Positions 1-7,617 of a stretch of DNA of 55,280 nucleotides are shown piece by piece; position 1 is the first letter of the stretch, and each line of letters opens with the position of its first letter. Below the pieces are notes generated by a model. That model searched no databases and had not been told where the DNA came from. It worked only from the letters and a program-made list of their open reading frames with translations. The stretch comes from JAKACA01 sp052143575 (GTDB taxonomy: Bacteria > Actinomycetota > Acidimicrobiia > Acidimicrobiales > Bog-793), in contig JBKQSP010000045.1 of the NCBI GenBank assembly GCA_052143575.1, positions 1 to 55,280 of the forward strand. Direction: 5' to 3'. The translations under genes were made by a program, and so were the position numbers.

Positions 1-115
1 GGCTTCATCGGACGGCCGCGTGTTTGCATGTGCACCTCCATGGTCACATACGAGAACGCGCCGTCCAACCCCGAAATTCCCGATCAGCCAATATTTCTAG
101 CGAATCGGTGACTCG

Positions 116-130
116 GGACACTAGGTGTCC
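116..130. repeat. Short perfect inverted repeat GGACAC-TAG-GTGTCC
   Basis: A 6-bp inverted repeat with a 3-nt centre lies just beyond the stop of the ParB-like gene, in an otherwise featureless 160-bp left edge. It could be a weak terminator hairpin (there is no T-run) or an operator for a gene outside the window. Nothing else recognisable is seen in positions 1-160. Confidence 0.35.
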
Positions 131-160
131 GCACGGCAGCACCCTGTCAACGCCCCTTTA

Positions 161-547
161 CTAGGCGACGTCAACGATGCGACAGGGGATGTCGGCGTTC
201 TCGTCGAGGTGATAACTGGCGCACACGCGGTGGTAGCCGTCGGCGATGGTGAGCTGGAGACCGTGCTGCATCCGACCGCGCACGAGAAGAACCGGGGAGA
301 GGCGCTCGCCCGCTTTCACCTTGGCGAGATCAGAGGCGACGTGGGCGTTGTCGGGAGGTAGCAGCGGCAGGCCGCTTGCTCGCAGCAGATCCTTGGCCTT
401 CTTGGTCGTCCCGGCGGCGTGGCGCAAGGCGCCCACGGTCGATCTGGCTGCGTCAGGGTCGAGGAGAAGGCTCAGGTACTCGACGGCTGCCGGAAAGTCG
501 TGGTCCTCGGGATCACTCTTCCAGTGCTCCTTCTCGGTGTTGTCCAT
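161..547 (-). CDS. ParB/sulfiredoxin-like small protein, function unknown
   Basis: This encodes 128 residues, with ATG at 547 preceded by a clear GGGAGGA ribosome site. The C-terminal half (about residues 75-125) has the look of a ParB/Srx-type nucleotide-binding fold: a GERLSPVLLVRG strand, then an ADGYHRVCASYHLDE segment matching the DG(H/N)HR signature, then a terminal PCRIVDV strand. The N-terminal 70 residues are helical and charged, with no known domain. There is no ParA partner and no helix-turn-helix, so a chromosome-segregation role is unlikely. Stand-alone proteins of this type occur in actinobacteria and usually have no assigned function. It is divergent from the helicase at 712, with 164 bp between them. 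The gene is clearly real; its function is not known. Confidence 0.75.
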   Translation of the reverse strand: MDNTEKEHWKSDPEDHDFPAAVEYLSLLLDPDAARSTVGALRHAAGTTKKAKDLLRASGLPLLPPDNAHVASDLAKVKAGERLSPVLLVRGRMQHGLQLTIADGYHRVCASYHLDENADIPCRIVDVA

Positions 548-698
548 GGCGTTCCTCCCTGGCAGCCGCGCTCAGCTGACGTGCTGATCGCTCCGACCGG
601 TCAGCTTGTCACTGCCGGGTAGCCAGCGCCCGCCAGGGTGGCCGCGGGCCGGCAGGGACGGTTTCTCACCGCCCATCGCGGAACTCGGACCGATGCGG

Positions 699-719
699 TA
701 TCATCGAACGAGTGTTCGA
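699..719 (+). promoter_or_regulatory. LexA (SOS) box overlapping -10 and start codon of the helicase gene
   Basis: TCGAACGAGTGTTCGA at 704-719 is a perfect actinobacterial SOS box (TCGAAC-N4-GTTCGA); the palindrome extends one base on each side (703-720). A -10 hexamer TATCAT sits at 699-704, and the GTG start codon at 712 lies inside the box. With that -10, transcription would begin at about 711-712, giving a leaderless mRNA. LexA bound here would block transcription initiation directly. Confidence 0.88.
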
Positions 720-2727
720 TACGGGGAGCTGGGACGACGGGCTCGACGAAGCCCAGCTGCGGGCCGTGACACACGGCGAGGGTCCGCTCGTCATCGTGGC
801 CGGCGCCGGCACGGGCAAGACGCGCACCCTGACCGCCCGCGTCGCCCGCCTGCTGGAGCGTGGCGTGGCGCCCGAACGCATCCTGCTCCTGACCTTCACG
901 CGCCGGGCGGCCGACGACATGCTGGCGCGTGCCGCCTCCCTCAGCGGGCACGGCGAGCTCGGTCGCCGCCTGCGCGGAGGCACCTTCCACGCCGTCGCCC
1001 ACCAGATGGTGAGCGCCTGGTGCGAGCCGTTGGGGCTGCCGTCGGGTTTCTCCGTGCTCGACCCGGCCGACGCGGCGGACGCTATGGACCTGTTGCGCGA
1101 CGAGCACGGGCTGACAGGCCACGAGGTTCGCACACCGCGGGCGGGGACACTCGTCGACATCTACTCGCGCTGCGTGAACACGCGCCGGCGCCTCGACGAG
1201 GTGCTCGCCGTCGACTTTCCCTGGTGCGAACCGCACGCGCCCGGCATCGCGGCTCTCTATCGTGCCTACGTCGAGCGCAAGCGGCAGAACGCCCAGCTGG
1301 ACTTCGACGACCTCCTCCTCTACTGGCGCGCCGCCCTCGGCGACGAACGGCTCGCCCCCCACCTCGGGTCGATGTTCGACTACGTCCTCGTCGACGAGTA
1401 CCAGGACCTGAACACGCTGCAGGTCGACATCGTGAAGGCCCTCCGGAGCGACGGCGCCGGGCTCACGGTGGTCGGTGACGACGCTCAGGCCGTCTACGGC
1501 TTCCGCGGCGCCGACGCCCGCCACCTTCACGATCTCGCCGCCAGCTTCGCCGGCACCACCGTGCTGGCGCTCGAGCGCAATTTTCGCTCCGTGCAGCCCA
1601 TCCTCGAGCTCGCCAACGTCGTGCGACCGGCCGAAGGGGGCGTCCGCCTCGTGCTGCGCGGCGACCGGGCCGGCGGCCGGCGCCCTGTCCTGCTCCGCTG
1701 CCACGACGCAGCCGGAGAGGCACGAGCCGTCGTCGATCGTGTCCTCGACAACCACGAGCAGGGCATGCGCCTACGCGAGCAGGCGGTACTCGTGCGAGCG
1801 GCCCATCACAGCGACCTGATCGAGCTCGAGCTGACGGCGAGGCGGGTGCCCTTCCGGAAGTACGGCGGGTTGCGTTTCGTCGAGGCTGCCCACGTGAAGG
1901 ACTTCGTCGCCGCCCTCCGCCTGCTCGGCAATCCGGCTGACGACCTCGCCTGGTTCCGCCTGCTGCGGATGCACGAGGACATCGGTCCCGCCCGCGCCCG
2001 CCACCTCCTCGGCCTGCTCGGGACCCATGACGTGGCGCCCGCCGGCGACTGGTGCGAAGTCGTGGCGGCCGCCCCGGCCCGCAGCCGCCTCGAGCTCGCC
2101 CGGACCTTCGAGACGCTGGCGGCGGCTCGCCGCCTCGAGGGAACGGCCGCAAAGGTGGAGGCGGTGCGGGCCCTCGTGCAACCCCTCGTCCTGCACCGCT
2201 ATGCCGAGTCGGCGGCGCGGGCCGAGGACCTCGAGCGCCTGTCCTCGGCGGCGGCGGCCGTCGGCGACCTCTCCGCCTGGCTGGCCGAGATCACCCTCGA
2301 CCCGCCGGCTTCGACTGGCGACTGGGCGGGGCCGCCGCACCTGGACGAGGACTACCTCGTCATCTCGACCGTGCACTCCGCCAAGGGCCTCGAGTGGACG
2401 GCCGTCCACCTCCCCCATCTCGTCGACGGCGCCTTCCCCTCCGACATGGCGCTCAGCTCAGCTGCCGGCCTCGCCGAGGAACGCCGGCTCTTCTACGTCG
2501 CCGCGACGCGGGCGCGAGACCAGCTCACCTTGTACGCCCCCCTCCGCATGCCTCACCATCGGCGCGGTCGGGACGACCGTCACTCCCTGGCACCGGCGAG
2601 CCGATTCCTCGATGCCCCGGCGCTCGCCGCCCTCGACTGCCAGGAGCAGGTGCCGGCTCGCACGCCCGTGCCGAGCGGCGTCGCCACGCACGTCGTCGAC
2701 CTCGACCTGGACTCGCTGTGGGCCTGA
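712..2727 (+). CDS. UvrD/Rep-family superfamily 1A DNA helicase, SOS-regulated
   Basis: A 671-residue ATP-dependent 3'-5' DNA helicase of the UvrD/Rep/PcrA group, expected to act in DNA repair. The motifs are in order: Walker A AGAGTGKT near residue 31, TFTRRAADDM (Ia), DEYQDLN (II, Walker B), QAVYGFRGA (III), NFRS (IV), STVHSAKGLEW (V) and FYVAATRARDQ (VI). It is shorter than canonical UvrD (about 720), with a compact 2B region and no C-terminal nuclease or HRDC domain, so it is not AdnA/AdnB or UvrD2. The GTG start at 712 is supported by the LexA box and the -10 placement, which imply leaderless translation. It stands alone, with msrB convergent downstream. The helicase assignment is firm; its exact pathway is inferred from the SOS box. 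Confidence 0.93.
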   Translation: MFDTGSWDDGLDEAQLRAVTHGEGPLVIVAGAGTGKTRTLTARVARLLERGVAPERILLLTFTRRAADDMLARAASLSGHGELGRRLRGGTFHAVAHQMVSAWCEPLGLPSGFSVLDPADAADAMDLLRDEHGLTGHEVRTPRAGTLVDIYSRCVNTRRRLDEVLAVDFPWCEPHAPGIAALYRAYVERKRQNAQLDFDDLLLYWRAALGDERLAPHLGSMFDYVLVDEYQDLNTLQVDIVKALRSDGAGLTVVGDDAQAVYGFRGADARHLHDLAASFAGTTVLALERNFRSVQPILELANVVRPAEGGVRLVLRGDRAGGRRPVLLRCHDAAGEARAVVDRVLDNHEQGMRLREQAVLVRAAHHSDLIELELTARRVPFRKYGGLRFVEAAHVKDFVAALRLLGNPADDLAWFRLLRMHEDIGPARARHLLGLLGTHDVAPAGDWCEVVAAAPARSRLELARTFETLAAARRLEGTAAKVEAVRALVQPLVLHRYAESAARAEDLERLSSAAAAVGDLSAWLAEITLDPPASTGDWAGPPHLDEDYLVISTVHSAKGLEWTAVHLPHLVDGAFPSDMALSSAAGLAEERRLFYVAATRARDQLTLYAPLRMPHHRRGRDDRHSLAPASRFLDAPALAALDCQEQVPARTPVPSGVATHVVDLDLDSLWA

Positions 2728-2791
2728 GCGAGCCCGTCGCCACGTCGCCGCTCCGGCCGGTTTCGGCGGCGGTAGCGCAAGCGCCTCTCGG

Positions 2792-3247
2792 TCAGGCCGG
2801 AGGCTGTGGGGTTCCCTCGGCGGCCGGGCTGAGGGTGAGGGCGCACGAGTTGATGCAGTAGCGCTGGCCGTTCGGCCCCGGACCGTCAGGGAAGACGTGG
2901 CCGAGATGACCCCCGCAGGCGCGGCAGCGGACCTCGGTCCGCTCCATCAAGAGGCTCCCGTCGCGATGCAGCGTCACCGCTTCGGCGACCTTGGGTTCTG
3001 TGAAGCTGGGCCAGCCCGTGCCGGAATCGAACTTCGTCGCGGAGGAGAACAGGGCCGCCCCGCAGCCGGCGCAGTGGAACATGCCGTCCCGGTGGTCGTC
3101 CCAGAAGGCGCCCGTGAAGGCACGCTCGGTGCCGCCGCGGCGGAGCACCTGGTACTGCTCGGGCGACAGCTCCTGGCGCCACTCGTCGTCGCTCTTGTTG
3201 ACGGTGGGCTCGACGGTTTCGGTGCTCACAGCTTGTCTCTTGAACAT
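2792..3247 (-). CDS. msrB: Peptide-methionine (R)-S-oxide reductase
   Basis: A 151-residue cytosolic repair enzyme that reduces methionine-R-sulfoxide in proteins. Both zinc-binding pairs are visible (CAGC in the FHCAGCGAALF segment and CRAC in RCRACGGHLGHVF), together with the substrate signature SGTGWPSF and the catalytic cysteine in RYCINS near the C-terminus. An open frame extends upstream to a TTG at 3271, but GGAGGA lies 9 nt before the ATG at 3247, so that ATG is the start. It is transcribed toward the helicase and lies about 100 bp upstream of the pgi stop on the same strand, so it may be read from the gnd-pgi transcript. Confidence 0.95.
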   Translation of the reverse strand: MFKRQAVSTETVEPTVNKSDDEWRQELSPEQYQVLRRGGTERAFTGAFWDDHRDGMFHCAGCGAALFSSATKFDSGTGWPSFTEPKVAEAVTLHRDGSLLMERTEVRCRACGGHLGHVFPDGPGPNGQRYCINSCALTLSPAAEGTPQPPA

Positions 3248-3346
3248 GTTGTGTAGTCCTCCGAGGAGCAAGGGCGTTTCAGGCCTGCGGCCGGCTGGCT
3301 TCCCACGAGACGGTACCCGCTGCGGCTCCTCGCCGCCGTGGCGACC

Positions 3347-5005
3347 TCAGCTCGGCCGCCCCCTGAGCGCCCGATAGCGACGGACGAGCTCGGCCGTCGA
3401 GCCGTCGTGACCGGAGAGGTCGGGGGCGGTGTCGCTCGTGAGCGCCGGAGCTAGCTGCTTGGCCATGACTTTGCCGAGCTCGACCCCCCATTGGTCGAAG
3501 GAGTCGATGCCCCAGATGGCGCCCTCCGTGAACACGACGTGCTCGTAGAGAGCCACGAGCTGGCCGAGCACGGACGGCGTGAGCTTGCGGGCGAGGATGG
3601 TCGTGCTCGGGCGGTTGCCGGGCATGACCTTGTGAGGGACGAGGTCGGGCGGCGTGCCGTCGGCCGCCACCTCGGCGGCCGTTCGCCCGAGGGCGAGCAC
3701 GGAGCTCTGGGCGAAGCAGTTCGCCAACAGGAGGTCGTGTTGCTGGCCGGCGTCGTGGTTCGGCTCGGCGAAGGCGATGAAGTCGGCCGGGACGAGTTTC
3801 GTGCCCTGGTGGAGCAGCTGGTAGAAGGCGTGCTGGCCGTTCGTGCCCGGTTCCCCCCAATAGATCTCACCCGTCTCGTAGTCGACGGCGGTCCCGTCGA
3901 GGCGGACGGACTTGCCGTTCGACTCCATCGTCAGCTGCTGGAGATAGGCGGGGAACCGCGACAGGCGCTGGCTGTACGGGAGTACGGCGTGCGACTGGGC
4001 GCCGAGGAAGTTGTTGCACCAGACGTTGAGGAGGCCCTGCAGGACGGGAACGTTGCCGGCGAGCGGCGTGTGCCTGAAGTGCGAGTCCATGGCATGAAAC
4101 CCCGCCAGCATCTCGGCGAAGCGCTCCTTGCCGATCGCCACCATCAACGAGAAGCCGATGGCCGAGTCGTAGGAGTAGCGACCCCCGACCCAGTCCCAGA
4201 AGCCGAACATGTTGGCGGCATCGATCCCGAAGGCCGTCACGCCCGGCTCGTTCGTCGACACGGCCACGAAGTGCTTGGCGACGGCGTCACCACCGGCGGC
4301 GGCACCGAGGCCCGCCAGCAACCAGTCGCGGGCGGCGGCTGCGTTCGTCAGGGTCTCGAGCGTCGTGAAGGTCTTGGAACTGACGACGAAGAGCGTTCGT
4401 GCCGGATCGAGGTCATGGGTCTTCTCGAAGAGATCGGCCGGGTCGACGTTGGAGACGAACCGGCAGGCGATTCCGGCATCGGCGTAGTCCTTGAGCGCCT
4501 CGTAGGCCATGGCAGGGCCGAGGTCGGAGCCGCCGATGCCGATGTTGACGACGTGGGAGATGGGCGCGCCCGTCGCACCGGTCCAGGCTCCGCTCCGGAT
4601 GCGGTCCGACACCTCGCCCATGTGGTCGAGCACGGCGTGCACCTCGGCCACGACGTCGCGGCCGTCGACGACGAGCGTCGCCTCCCGCGGCATGCGCAGG
4701 GCGACGTGCAGGACGGCTCGGTCCTCGGTGACGTTGATGTGATCACCGGCGAACATGGCATCGCGCCGCGCCGCCACGCCGGCTCGTTCCGCCAATGCCA
4801 GGAGCAGCCGCATCGTCTCGCCCGAGACGCGGTGCTTGGAGTAGTCGAAGATGAGATCAGCCGCGCCGAGGGTCATGCGCGCCGCCCGGCCGGGATCCGG
4901 GGCGAAGAAGTCACGCAGGTGGACCGAGCCCACCTCGCCGCAGTGGGCGACGAGCGCCTGCCACTCGGGGCTGCGCTCGATGTCGATCGTTGGCGGGGCG
5001 CTCAT
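3347..5005 (-). CDS. pgi: Glucose-6-phosphate isomerase
   Basis: A 552-residue cytosolic enzyme that interconverts glucose-6-phosphate and fructose-6-phosphate. Signatures are present throughout: NIGIGGSDLGPAMAYEAL, SKTFTTLETLTNA, the catalytic Glu in TMESNGKSV, GEPGTNGQHAFYQLLHQGT with the ring-opening His, and the C-terminal signature GIDSFDQWGVELGK with the active-site Lys. Its length is normal for bacterial Pgi. The ATG at 5005 overlaps the gnd stop by 4 nt (ATGA), which fixes the start and indicates translational coupling. Pairing with gnd places it at the glycolysis/pentose-phosphate branch. The upstream open frame continuing to 5941 is only the antiframe of gnd. Confidence 0.97.
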   Translation of the reverse strand: MSAPPTIDIERSPEWQALVAHCGEVGSVHLRDFFAPDPGRAARMTLGAADLIFDYSKHRVSGETMRLLLALAERAGVAARRDAMFAGDHINVTEDRAVLHVALRMPREATLVVDGRDVVAEVHAVLDHMGEVSDRIRSGAWTGATGAPISHVVNIGIGGSDLGPAMAYEALKDYADAGIACRFVSNVDPADLFEKTHDLDPARTLFVVSSKTFTTLETLTNAAAARDWLLAGLGAAAGGDAVAKHFVAVSTNEPGVTAFGIDAANMFGFWDWVGGRYSYDSAIGFSLMVAIGKERFAEMLAGFHAMDSHFRHTPLAGNVPVLQGLLNVWCNNFLGAQSHAVLPYSQRLSRFPAYLQQLTMESNGKSVRLDGTAVDYETGEIYWGEPGTNGQHAFYQLLHQGTKLVPADFIAFAEPNHDAGQQHDLLLANCFAQSSVLALGRTAAEVAADGTPPDLVPHKVMPGNRPSTTILARKLTPSVLGQLVALYEHVVFTEGAIWGIDSFDQWGVELGKVMAKQLAPALTSDTAPDLSGHDGSTAELVRRYRALRGRPS

Positions 5006-6015
5006 GCGGGTTTCTCGGCGTGGCCGCCGAACTCCTTGCGCTGGGCCGACTGGATCTTGTCGGCGAAGAGGGCCGCCCCGCGGGACCCGAAGCGGCCGTA
5101 GAGGGCGGTCGTCAGCAGCGGAGCCGGGATGCCCTCGTCGATGGCGGCGATGTTCGTCCAGCGCCCCTCGCCCGAGTCGGACACCCGGCCGCCGAACTGC
5201 TTGAGGTCGGGGTCCTCGTGCAAGGCCGCCGCCGTGAGGTCGAGCAGCCAGGAGGCGACGACGCTGCCGCGGCGCCAGACCTCGGCGATCTCGGGGATGT
5301 CCAGTTCGTACTGGTAGTACTTCGGGTCCCGCAGCGGCGTCGTCTCGGCGTCGGCCTCGACGGCCTGCAGGCCGGCGTTGGCGCCCTTCAAGATGTTGAG
5401 TCCCTCGGCGTAGGACGTCATGAGGGCGTACTCGATGCCGTTGTGCACCATCTTCACGAAGTGACCGGCGCCGTTCGGTCCGCAGTGGAGCCATCCCTGC
5501 TCGGAGGGACTCGGGTCGCCCGTGCGCCCCGGCGTGCGGTCCGCAGTCCCGACCCCGGGAGCCAGCGTGCGAAACACGGGCTCGAGATGGGCGATGGCTT
5601 CCTCGTCGCCGCCCATCATGAGGCAGTAGCCGCGCTCGAGCCCGAAGACGCCGCCGCTCGTGCCGACGTCGACGTAGTGGATTCCCTTTGGGCGCAGTGC
5701 CTCGGCTCGGTCGATGTCGTCGCGGTAGTAGGAGTTGCCGCCGTCGATGATGATGTCGCCCGACTGCAGGTGGCCGGCGATCTCCTCGACCATCTCCCCC
5801 GTGATGGCGGCTGGCACCATGATCCACACCGACCGCGGCGGTGTCAGCTTGGAGGCGAGGTCGTCCAAGGATGAGGCGCCCGTCGCCCCCTCTGCCGCCA
5901 GCGATTTCACGGCGTCGGCGGAGACGTCGTAGACGACGCATTCGTGCCCGGCGCCCATCAGCCGGCGGACCATGTTGGCCCCCATTCGTCCCAGCCCAAC
6001 CATGGCGAGTTGCAT
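5002..6015 (-). CDS. gnd: 6-phosphogluconate dehydrogenase, decarboxylating (short type)
   Basis: A 337-residue oxidoreductase converting 6-phosphogluconate to ribulose-5-phosphate and CO2 with reduction of NAD(P)+. The dinucleotide motif GLGRMGANM comes at residue 6, followed by DGGNSYYRDD, GTSGGVFGLERGYCLMMGG and the catalytic HFVKMVHNGIEY. It is the short, about 300-340-residue class (GntZ/YqeC-like) rather than the 470-residue class. The ATG at 6015 has AAGGAGG seven nt upstream; the frame is open to 6099 but nothing supports starting there. It is the first gene of a coupled gnd-pgi operon. No zwf or opcA is adjacent. Confidence 0.95.
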   Translation of the reverse strand: MQLAMVGLGRMGANMVRRLMGAGHECVVYDVSADAVKSLAAEGATGASSLDDLASKLTPPRSVWIMVPAAITGEMVEEIAGHLQSGDIIIDGGNSYYRDDIDRAEALRPKGIHYVDVGTSGGVFGLERGYCLMMGGDEEAIAHLEPVFRTLAPGVGTADRTPGRTGDPSPSEQGWLHCGPNGAGHFVKMVHNGIEYALMTSYAEGLNILKGANAGLQAVEADAETTPLRDPKYYQYELDIPEIAEVWRRGSVVASWLLDLTAAALHEDPDLKQFGGRVSDSGEGRWTNIAAIDEGIPAPLLTTALYGRFGSRGAALFADKIQSAQRKEFGGHAEKPA

Positions 6016-6226
6016 CGTGGCTGCCTCCTTCGTGTGCCCCTGTTTGTAGTGCCTGCGGAGGCCGCCGTCACCCCCGGACGGATTGACGTGCGTGTTCACC
6101 CGTGGTCCTGCTCACGAAGAACCCGGCGACGGAGATACGGATGCGTTCTCGGCAGTCCAGCTCCAGCTTCGGGTGAGGAGGCGCCGGGAGCTGGCGCCGG
6201 ATGGCGGGATCTGAGAGCGTGAGGCC

Positions 6227-6895
6227 ATGAAGTCCGCTCGCCTCCTAGGACGGCTCGATGCCGGATCGTCACGTCTCCTCAAGATGATGGACCGGGGCCG
6301 GGCGTACGCCACGCTGCCACTGGCTTGGGCGTACCGGGCGAGCGATCAGAAGGACGTCATCGACGCCGACGTGAGGCGTTGGCTGGAGGTGTTCCAGACC
6401 TCCGACGGCGAGCACTCCCTGCACAGCCTGCTGTACGCCTTCGCGGAGTTTCGCGGGGTGTTCTACTACCGGCTCTCGAGGGGCAACCCGACCGGGGCGC
6501 TGCTGGCTCGCCTGCTCCGCCCGATCTGGCGGCCGGTTGCCAGCCTCAGCCTCGCCACGGCGGACATCGGTCCCGGGCTGTTCATCGCCCACGGGCACTC
6601 GACGACCTTGGCGGCCGAGCGCATCGGCGCCAACTGTTACGTGCACCAGGGCGTCACGATCGGCTGGGACTACCGCAGCGAACGGGCGCCGATCATCGAG
6701 GACGACGTCTTCATCGGCGCCGGCGCCGTCATCGTGGGCGCCGTCACCATCGGCAAGGGTGCCCGCATCGGTTCGAACGCCGTCGTTCTCTGTGACGTGC
6801 CGCCTGGAGCCACTGCCGTCGGCGTGCCCGCTCGCGTCTTCGACGGCCCCGGTGACGTCGTGGCGCTCCGCCGGGAGGATACGGCGGGCTGGTGA
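6227..6895 (+). CDS. Hexapeptide-repeat acetyltransferase, serine O-acetyltransferase-like
   Basis: A 222-residue acyltransferase of the left-handed beta-helix superfamily. The N-terminal 100 residues are helical. From about residue 100 there are [LIV]-G-x4 hexapeptide turns (IGPGLFIAHGHSTTLAAERIG, CYVHQGVTIG, IEDDVFIGAGAVIVGAVTIGKGARIGSNAVV) ending in the typical DVPPGATAVGVPARVF cap. This matches CysE/serine acetyltransferases and sugar O-acetyltransferases, with the conserved catalytic His in the GHSTT and HQG segments. No cysK or polysaccharide genes lie nearby, so a cysteine-biosynthesis role is uncertain and a sugar or exopolysaccharide substrate remains possible. The start is ATG 6227, with only a weak GAGG upstream. 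It is divergent from gnd. Confidence 0.8.
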   Translation: MKSARLLGRLDAGSSRLLKMMDRGRAYATLPLAWAYRASDQKDVIDADVRRWLEVFQTSDGEHSLHSLLYAFAEFRGVFYYRLSRGNPTGALLARLLRPIWRPVASLSLATADIGPGLFIAHGHSTTLAAERIGANCYVHQGVTIGWDYRSERAPIIEDDVFIGAGAVIVGAVTIGKGARIGSNAVVLCDVPPGATAVGVPARVFDGPGDVVALRREDTAGW

Positions 6896-7017
6896 CGCCG
6901 CGGCCATGCCGTCGCGGGAGGCCGGGCATCCCGAGATGGCGCCGGATCGCCTCCTAACCTTGTGCGGTGGACCGAGCCGAAACCGGCTCGAGGCCGACGA
7001 ACCTGGGAGACAGCGAA

Positions 7018-7593
7018 ATGAGCGATGTCGGAGCATCCCCGCCCGAGAACCCGGCGACACCGCAGCAGCCAGGGCCCCCGGGCCAACCGGAGGTCGAGCT
7101 CATCCTCACCCGGATCTTCGAGCACGTCCCCCACCCGCGCTACGAGCATCACCAACTGGTCGGCCCGTCCACGACGGCAGACGCGGCCCAGCAGGTGCAC
7201 GGCACCGGGTTCTGGGGTCGCCTCAACTCCGCCCTCGGCCTCAAGATCACCGTCATCGTCGGCACGATGTGGGCGGCGTACATCTTCGCTCTCGTGGCCC
7301 TGCTCTCACTGCCGCAGGCGATCACGTCGCACAACCTCGTGATCATCGTGGCCTGGATCAGCTCGAACTTCCTCCAGTTGGTCCTGTTGCCCATCATCAT
7401 CGTCGGCCAGAACATCCAAGCCGCCGCGTCGGACAAGCGCGCCAACGACACGTACAAGGACGCCGAGGCGATCATGCACGAGTGCCTCCAGCTGCAAGTG
7501 CACCTGCAGGCCCAGGACAAGCTCCTCCTCGAGACGGTGGCACACGTGCAGCGACTTGCGAACGCGCTTCCTGGCACCCCGACGGCCGCCTGA
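7018..7593 (+). CDS. DUF1003 family membrane protein
   Basis: A 191-residue inner-membrane protein. Residues 1-60 are proline-rich and cytosolic, and a conserved core follows: LNSALGLKITVIVGTMWAAYIFALVALLSLP, then a second membrane segment ending in LQLVLLPIIIVGQNIQAAASDKRANDTYKDAEAI, the hallmark of DUF1003. A helical, probably coiled-coil tail closes the protein. ATG 7018 has GGGAGA about 8 nt upstream; the in-frame GTG at 6967 lacks a ribosome site. The function of the family is not established. It converges on the helicase gene ending at 7618. Confidence 0.85.
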   Translation: MSDVGASPPENPATPQQPGPPGQPEVELILTRIFEHVPHPRYEHHQLVGPSTTADAAQQVHGTGFWGRLNSALGLKITVIVGTMWAAYIFALVALLSLPQAITSHNLVIIVAWISSNFLQLVLLPIIIVGQNIQAAASDKRANDTYKDAEAIMHECLQLQVHLQAQDKLLLETVAHVQRLANALPGTPTAA

Positions 7594-7617
7594 GGGCGGG
7601 CGACGTCGTCGCGGCCT

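Noticed and set aside
161..2727. ParB-like protein plus helicase as a two-gene defence system
   Set aside because: They are divergent, not co-transcribed, and the helicase is explained by SOS control; no nuclease or other defence partner is present.
5006..5941. In-frame upstream extension of pgi giving an 864-residue protein
   Set aside because: The extra sequence is Arg-rich antiframe of gnd; Pgi starts at ATG 5005, coupled to the gnd stop.
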